Of a DNA stretch of 64,000 nt, positions 58,283-64,000 are shown one piece after another. Under the pieces are notes generated by a model. That model ran no database searches. It saw only the letters and a program-made list of their open reading frames with translations, and was not told the DNA's origin. Made by a program: the position numbers and the translations under genes. The stretch is from assembly GCA_016584305.1 (NCBI GenBank), contig JACEEZ010003837.1, positions 441,323 through 505,322 on the forward strand, in the 5' to 3' direction. The first letter of the stretch is position 1, and every line of letters starts with the position of its first letter. This DNA is from Chionoecetes opilio (Eukaryota > Arthropoda > Malacostraca > Decapoda > Majidae).

Positions 58283-58628
58283 TGCCAAAAGATTAGTCAT
58301 ATATAAGATAGTACACAAGACATGGCAGGGTTGATAAAACAAATCTTAATCATCGTGTTTTTGCTAAAAGATTCTGTTTCCTAGTATTTTTGACACTTCC
58401 TCCACCTGCTCTGGTTCGGCGTACAAAAAGGGAAGGCAGCGTTCAAGAGGTTGGTCACCCACGCCTGCCGTTTGTGTTCTATGGTTAGGTTTGAGCCAAA
58501 CTTTCCATTAATTGTGGCCCTCCTGTCTTAGATAAGCTGTATGAGCAGAAACACCTCGCCCTCTGCCCGGTTGACTGTTGTATTGACTTATGAGTGTTTG
58601 CTGCTTTTCCATTGCTAAAGATTATATC

Positions 58629-59441
58629 ATTAACCAAAGACTGCTGTATACTGGACTTGCTACTCGAGCTCCGCGCCAACCCACCCATGACCAGTGGAGG
58701 CTGATCGGCAAGGTAAAAGAGTGTTTAGAACATCACTCCCATTTCCCTTCCTATGGTTTATCAGTATAAATGATACACTGTTATCTTCGTAAATGTTTTT
58801 TATATAATATTATCAAATAAAAAACAGTAAAACACACTAAAGAAATGCCATTATGAGACTGAAGAAATATGCATGAACTCTTCGAAACTCTTCGACATTT
58901 AATATTTTGCGAGAAAACATTTAACATGAAACATATCAATAGAAGCGGAATTTTATTAAGTTTCCATTGATATATTTCGTTTTCTGATATATGAATTAGC
59001 AACATACATAAATTTGTGTTAACTAAATAACTAAATAAATATTTAGTTAACGCTAATTTATGCGTGGTGCTAATTCATTTATCAGAAAACTAAAAATATC
59101 AACGGAAAGCTAATAAAATTCCGCTTCTATTGATATGTTTCATGTAAAAAGTTTTCTCGCAATATATTAAATGGTGAAGAGTTTAAGTAAATATATAGTG
59201 CATGCATATTTCTTCAGTCTCATAATGGCATCTCCTTAGTGTATTTTACTGTTTTTTATTTTATAATATTATATAACAAACATTTACGAAGATAACAGTA
59301 CAGTGTATCATTTATACTGATAAACCATGGGAAGGGAAATGGGAGTGATGTTCGAAAATATCAGGAATCGCGGCATTGGCCTCCACTGGAAACAGCCCAA
59401 ACTGAGTAGCAAGTCCAGTATACAGCAGTGTTTGCATTAAC
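58629..59441. repeat. Large imperfect palindrome, arms about 390 bp
   Basis: GACTGCTGTATACTGGACTT at 58640 is mirrored by AAGTCCAGTATACAGCAGTG at 59420. ATCACTCCCATTTCCCTTCC, CTTCGTAAATG and GAAACATATCAATAGAAGCG likewise have inverse partners in order. The centre is near 59036 (AAATAAATATTTAGTTAACG). Arms differ by scattered substitutions. It could be a fold-back transposon or an inverted duplication. No ORF. Confidence 0.8.
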
Positions 59442-59994
59442 TTATTCATATATAGGTATATGGTGTATATATAGGTGCATTTGGTCTCATCTCTAGTCTA
59501 GGATGTAGACTGCCAAGTGTAAACAAACTGCAATTGCCAGTCAAGGACAAAAAGCATGTGCCCTCTGAATATCACATTTTGGTCAATTTCTTAAATCCTA
59601 AGTTTATATTACCCTTAATTTACGTTGCTAGCAAATGAACTTTGAATATTTATGTGCTATCACTGACAATTATTTGAATTCATATTTCTTCTTTTGCCCT
59701 TCTCTGTTTTCATTCTTTAATGCTTTACTTAAGTTTTCCCTAAAGTACTTAACTCAGTGACCGCTAAGCATATGTATAAGTGTAAGTATTTTTGTAGGTA
59801 TGGGCCCTGATGCTAACCTCTGATATATGTGACTGCTATCAACTTGATATGTGATATGTAGGCTTGGTAACCAATGTAAAGGAACAACCTTTTGGCAATA
59901 CACTGAATTTTTGTATAACTATAGGGATCAAATATATGCATATCCTCAGACTAAAGTGTTGCACTGAAATTTATGTATATGTATCCACTTTCAG
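59442..59994. other. Intron or 5' flank of the FN3K exon
   Basis: AT-rich, with no repeat or open frame that I can name. Confidence 0.35.
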
Positions 59995-60149
59995 TGTTAG
60001 AAGGAGCCATGTTTGCTGCCATCAAAGAAGCCCTGGGCACCTCTGTACTGCAAGGCACGGGAAGGGGTGGAGGTGGCTGCATTAGTGAGGGAGAAGTATA
60101 CCGCACTGACACAGGGAAGGTGTTTCTGAAAAAAAACTCGAAAGAAAAG
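59995..60149 (+). CDS. FN3K: Fructosamine/ketosamine-3-kinase, N-terminal exon
   Basis: The acceptor ATGTATCCACTTTCAG precedes VLEGAM, then FAAIKEALGTSVLQGTGRGG, GGCISEGEVYRTDTGKVFLK and KNSKEK, and the donor is GTAAAT. The Gly-rich GGGCISEG block and the V-F-x-K lysine match the N-lobe of fructosamine-3-kinases, cytosolic enzymes that phosphorylate the sugar of glycated proteins at C3 and so cause its release. The ATG at 60009 fits the usual protein start and leaves 47 codons ending in phase 0. A second AG at 59999-60000 is an alternative acceptor. The next exon (normally beginning with an F-E-G-E-type block) is not visible before 64000, so the intron is at least 3.8 kb and repeat-filled. 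No defect is seen. Confidence 0.85.
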
Positions 60150-60599
60150 GTAAATTTCCATTTATAGGAAACTGTGAGGTCTAGTCCATGATGTAAGTTA
60201 TGTACACAGTCAGCAGCTTTTGTGTGCCGAAATGTATCTATTAAGTTAAGATTGCTGTCCCTCGGCACAAACACAAACATGAACAGTTCAAGTTCTGCCT
60301 TGATGGGTTACAGTGAGGTTTTTCCTTATTTCTAGATTATAAGGACACCCTGTGTTTTGCCATCAGTAAGTTCCAAGCCACCGAATTTAATATTTCATTC
60401 CTATCTTTAGATCTGGAGGTGATGGGTGTAAGAACAGCTCTGTGCTTAGTAAGGTAGACTGAGCTTCATGTTAGAGTAGCTGGCAATTACTTGAAGCTAT
60501 TCGGGCCATTGGCATTAGTGTCATCAGCCATTTCCTTACTGAGAATATGAATATAAGGCAGCTACGAGAGGCTGGGAGACCTACACGTGGTAGTTCCTG

Positions 60600-61505
60600 T
60601 TACTTACATTACCTACACTCGCCTATCATCCCTAGCCATAGACATATAAATGTCTAGTCGTTTTTTTAAAACTTTCCATTGACTCTGCACTAACTACCTT
60701 ATAAATTAATCTATTCCAATCGTCTACCACCCTATTTGTGAACCAGTTTTTTCCCTATCTTTTTAAACATTTCCTTTTTTCAGTTTCACCCAACCACATT
60801 TCATCCCTATCCATAAAAAAATGTTGTCTTTTTATATCTCCTTATTGACTCTGCACTAACTATCTGATACCTGAGTCTTCCAATAGTCTAGCTCCCTATT
60901 TGTGAACCTGTTTCTCCCTATGTCTCTTTTTTTTAATCTACCTTATTCCAATTTTAATCCGTTACTTCTTGCTCTATCCTGATAACTAATCATAGGAATG
61001 TTTTCTACATGTCCTTTATTATATCCCTTTAACACTTAGATACTTCCATAAGATCAACGCTTATTACTCAACGCCTCTTCAGTGAGTGCAAACTTTAATA
61101 GCTTCAATCTCCTCTCATAACAAACTTTAATAGCTTCAATCTCCTCTCATAACAAACTTTAATAGCTTCAATCTCCTCTCATAACAAACTTTAATAGCTT
61201 CAATCTCCTCTCATAACAAACTTTAATAGCTTCAATCTCCTCTCATAACAAACTTTAATAGCTTCAATCTCCTCTCATAACAAACTTTAATAGCTTCAAT
61301 CTCCTCTCATAACAAACTTTAATAGCTTCAATCTCCTCTCATAACAAACTTTAATAGCTTCAATCTCCTCTCATAACAAACTTTAATAGCTTCAATCTCC
61401 TCTCATAACAAACTTTAATAGCTTCAATCTCCTCTCATGACTACAATTGCACAGCCCTGTATCATTTTGGTCACCCTTCTCTGCACTTATTTTAACCACC
61501 TTTGT
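60600..61505 (-). pseudogene. LINE ORF2 C-terminus with internal duplications
   Basis: The minus strand reads VQRRVTKMIQGCAIVV, then the 32-bp array (YEERLKLLKFALTEEALSNK at its far side), then LKGYNKGHVENIPMISYQDR and ARSNGLKLE, then two versions of an RFTNREL/WFTNRVVDDWNRL block, and VVSAESMESFKK. This is the C-terminal region of a decapod-type LINE reverse transcriptase. The FTNR block is duplicated about 170 bp apart. In-frame stops show it is dead. Confidence 0.7.
61091..61440. repeat. 32-bp minisatellite inside a LINE, about 11 copies
   Basis: The unit AACTTTAATAGCTTCAATCT then CCTCTCATAACA is perfectly repeated. The single-copy source is LINE coding sequence (minus strand YEERLKLLK). 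A unit of 32 bp rotates the frame, so this arose after the LINE died. Confidence 0.9.
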
Positions 61506-61802
61506 GCATGACAGGGAGGTACATTTTTGTGTATGAGGTGTCATGGTTATGAAAACATAACATTTTGAATGTAAGGGAGAAAGGTATTACTAGTCCGGGA
61601 TTAACTATATAGTGCAGTAAGTCGGAGGGCAGTGCTATTGTGAGTGATTGCTCTATATGTATGAAGTTGAAAGAAGCCCAGCAGATGTTTAGAAGACGTC
61701 ACAAGGTATATCATTTGATTGATGAAGATAGGCAGATTGTGGTAGCTTGGCCATATGGAGGTAAAGATTGAGAATTATCAAAATAAAATGATAAGTACTC
61801 TG

Positions 61803-61888
61803 AGGCCACGATGGGCCAGTGGGTTAGAGCACCTGGGTGATGATCTTATTATTATACATACATGTGTTCGAACCCCGCCCGCGTACCT
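61803..61888 (+). pseudogene. tRNA-like SINE head
   Basis: GGCCACGATGGGCCAGTGGG, then TTAGAGCACCTGGGTG has an A-box-like segment, and GTTCGAACCCCGCC is a B box. The anticodon region is replaced by TTATTATTATACATACATG. Not a functional tRNA. Confidence 0.5.
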
Positions 61889-61902
61889 CATAGAGAAGTT
61901 AT

Positions 61903-62140
61903 TAAAATCTTTGCGGGTAAGCTCAAACCTCCGTCCTAGGAAACAATGTATTGAGGCTAGAAATCAAGCTAATAGGGTTTTAGGGTTCATTACCAGGAGT
62001 GTTAAAAGTAGAAGTGCTGAGGTTACTCTAAAGCTTTATTTGGGTCTAGTCAGACCTCACCTAGACTGTGCGGTTCATTTTGGTCTCCGTATTACAGGAT
62101 GGATATAGCCTTGTTAGAATCTGTGCAGAGAGGTCTTGTA
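61903..62140 (+). pseudogene. LINE RT piece, inverted relative to 60600-61505
   Basis: Reads VSSNLRPRKQCIEARNQANR, then VLGFITRSVKSRSAEVTLKL, then YLGLVRPHLDCAVHF. A frameshift follows, then SPYYRMDIALLESVQRGL. This is the segment just N-terminal to where the minus-strand piece begins. Confidence 0.75.
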
Positions 62141-62324
62141 GGTTAACTTGAGGGCTCTGATGGCTGGCCCTCGCCCGTGGTGGCGCAGGCAGGATTTTTA
62201 TAGTGGTGCCTGTGATTAGAGGCTCATGCTGCCCCCCTGTGTCCTGTGATGCACTCGCTGTTGAAGGTAGAGTTAATGGGCAACATGTTGGTGTTTTTAG
62301 GCCACTCAACTACAGGCACTATAA

Positions 62325-62602
62325 AGGCCGGTTCCCACCAGCCCGCTTCTACGGCCGCTGTTGCCGTTCACTGCCCAACAATGACGTCACCATCATCACC
62401 GCTTGAGTGGTTGTAGTGGTAAACGGGCACAGTTTGCACCTCCGCTCGAGTGGACACCGCCGAGCGGGAGAGATGACTTTATTTGAACTTTGTGCGGCAG
62501 CCGTATAGCGGTACGGCGGTGCGGTCAACTTTTTTTGTGACATCATTGTTGGGCGTTGTACGGCAACGGCGGCCGTAGAAGCGGGCTAGTGGGAACCGGC
62601 CT
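62325..62602. mobile_element. Harbinger-like MITE (278 bp)
   Basis: AGGCCGGTTCCCACCAGCCC, then GCTTCTACGGCCG has a near-perfect inverse at the right end. TAA flanks both sides (62322-62324, 62603-62605), the 3-bp TWA duplication typical of PIF/Harbinger elements. The TIR is over 40 bp. No coding. Confidence 0.75.
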
Positions 62603-62619
62603 TAAGTTAAAAATAAGTA

Positions 62620-63320
62620 CAGGGAAGTCCCGTTATACGAGCATTCGGTATACGAGAAATCAATGATACGAGCTGAGTAAATTAGGGTCTATTTTCAATA
62701 TACGAGATTGAAAATCCAATGCCACGACATTCAAACATTGTGTTTGTTGTGTTTGGTATAGTTTTGTAGAGGTCCCAAGGTTGGGGCCGCACACCTGGCT
62801 AATTACCCCTAAAGGTCAGGCCGCACACCTGGCTAATTACCCTTCAGGTCACGCCTTACTTGGGGTGACCTGACTGGGGTTAACCAAAATCCCCCTTTGT
62901 CCAGCCCGGGAGTCCTGTATTCAGGCAGTTACCTACCTACCACTACAGTGAGAGGAACACAGGGAGAGGAGGAGTGGTGTTCCTCTCACTGTAGTGGTTG
63001 GTAGGTAACTGACTGAATACAGGACTCCCGGGCTGGACAAAGGGGGATTTTGGTTGACCCCAGTCAGGTCACCCCAAGCAAGGCCTGACCTGAAGGGTAA
63101 TTAGCCAGGCGTGCAGCCTGACCTTTAGGGGTAATTAGCCAGGTGTGCGGCCCCAACCTTGGGACCACTACAGTTTATTTTAGCTTGAAAAACATGTCTT
63201 TGATGGGGTCCTGGAACCAAACCTATATTTTACCATTAGTTATGTATTTCGCTATACGAGATTTTGCTTTACGAGTATGCCAGGTGGAACCTAAGTGCTT
63301 GTATCTTTGGGACTTCCCTG
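62620..63320. mobile_element. Palindromic Tigger-like MITE (701 bp)
   Basis: The left end CAGGGAAGTCCCGTTATACG and the right end GGGACTTCCCTG are flanked by TA on both sides. The centre is a long inverted repeat: 62771-62960 pairs with 62977-63166 around a 16-bp spacer. Direct sub-repeats (ACACCTGGCTAATTACCC) lie inside each arm. Related to 24002-25012. Confidence 0.82.
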
Positions 63321-64000
63321 TATAAAAAAAAGGAAAAAAAAACAACAAACTTTTTCAAGCAACGGGCACTTCAATCCCCATTTAGTCCCTATGAGGGTGG
63401 AGTGTATTTGGTGCGGTTCTGCTAACAGCAGGCGACCCAGGCCTTGGGGGCCATGCAGACCACTGCAGTAACGGGATTTACTGGAAACACTCAATTTTAC
63501 GGAATATTCTGTTATATCAAATTACAGTAAACCCTTGCCATAACAGATGGTTTGGGCGGAGGGATCATCCGATATATCCGATGATCCATTACATCCGAAG
63601 AAGTAAAATTTAAGGTACAGTCAACCCAGCCTATCTTGAGCCCTCGGGTGGGGTTGTGGGATTCCCGCATTGTTGTCACCTTCACCGTTTACAGGCCGGT
63701 GACGAGCCCTCTCTCATACTGTTAGCTGTTATGTTCACTATTTTTAAATTATATATTTTTATAATACGTCTGCATTGTTTTATAAATGGCTTACGATTTG
63801 AGGGTAAAACAACCATTCTGTATACCTTCTGTTACACTAGGCAACGTAGCTCGTGCGATGATGCTGCCCAAGTGTCAAGTGTCCTTGAGACAGGGTGCAC
63901 CCAACCTGGTCATTCATGATTTCATGGTTATTCGCTCGCCATGGAAGGTTACCTCACATCGCACTTGTGTTCTGCACAGCCAAGCAAAAGAAGTTATTTA
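63321..64000. other. Terminal stretch with a possible DNA-element end
   Basis: TACAGTAAACCCTTGCCATA at 63523 has the look of a Tigger/mariner-type left terminus, followed by TCCGATATATCCGATGATCC. No right end within the window. No exon called. Confidence 0.35.

Noticed and set aside
61755..62108. 117-codon plus-strand gene
   Set aside because: It is a tRNA-like head followed by LINE RT text, frameshifted at the end.

Overview
The window looks like nuclear DNA of an arthropod, most probably a decapod crustacean. The evidence is short, widely spaced GT-AG exons, many AACCT/TTAGG telomere-type tracts, abundant minisatellites, long (TG)n arrays, and many decayed non-LTR retrotransposons, tRNA-derived SINEs, Helitrons and TIR elements. 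I see no bacterial or viral gene layout, no rRNA and no CRISPR array.

Layout. 1-9 kb: minus-strand exons of one or more host genes. Three of them (7965-8032, 7450-7690, 6305-6375) join in consistent phase and encode a Lys/Glu-rich protein with a long polyalanine tract. Their introns hold a 2.6 kb TIR element and exact 39-, 45- and 48-bp minisatellites. 9.3-9.9 kb: a Helitron. 9.9-38.1 kb: a block with inflated homopolymers that looks unpolished. It contains a C-rich repeat, a ~65-bp satellite (13.8-17.6 kb), TPR-type exons near 18 kb, a TTAA-flanked element, a 31-bp satellite, a tandem duplication with a Tigger-like insertion in one copy, AACCT-rich arrays, a GA-rich array, and a LINE ORF2 (endonuclease plus reverse transcriptase, minus strand). 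38.2-40.9 kb: clean sequence with a LINE ORF1 and a 351-codon ORF of an unnamed arthropod family beside two MITE copies. 42.5-46.2 kb: a TG-rich array split by a tRNA-derived SINE. 46-56 kb: LINE tails, a 30-bp AACCT minisatellite, a second Helitron, and further TTAA-element copies. 55.9-60.2 kb: a small minus-strand exon, a Tigger-like element with a DDE remnant, an ~800-bp fold-back, and a recognisable fructosamine/ketosamine-3-kinase exon. 60.6-64 kb: rearranged LINE pieces, a Harbinger-like MITE and a palindromic Tigger-like MITE.

No gene is complete here; host coding sequence is a few short exons in large repeat-filled introns. Family names come from motifs read by eye. No database search was run. 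The strongest calls are the Helitron ends, the polyalanine gene, the FN3K exon, the LINE motifs, the TIR pairs and the tandem arrays.
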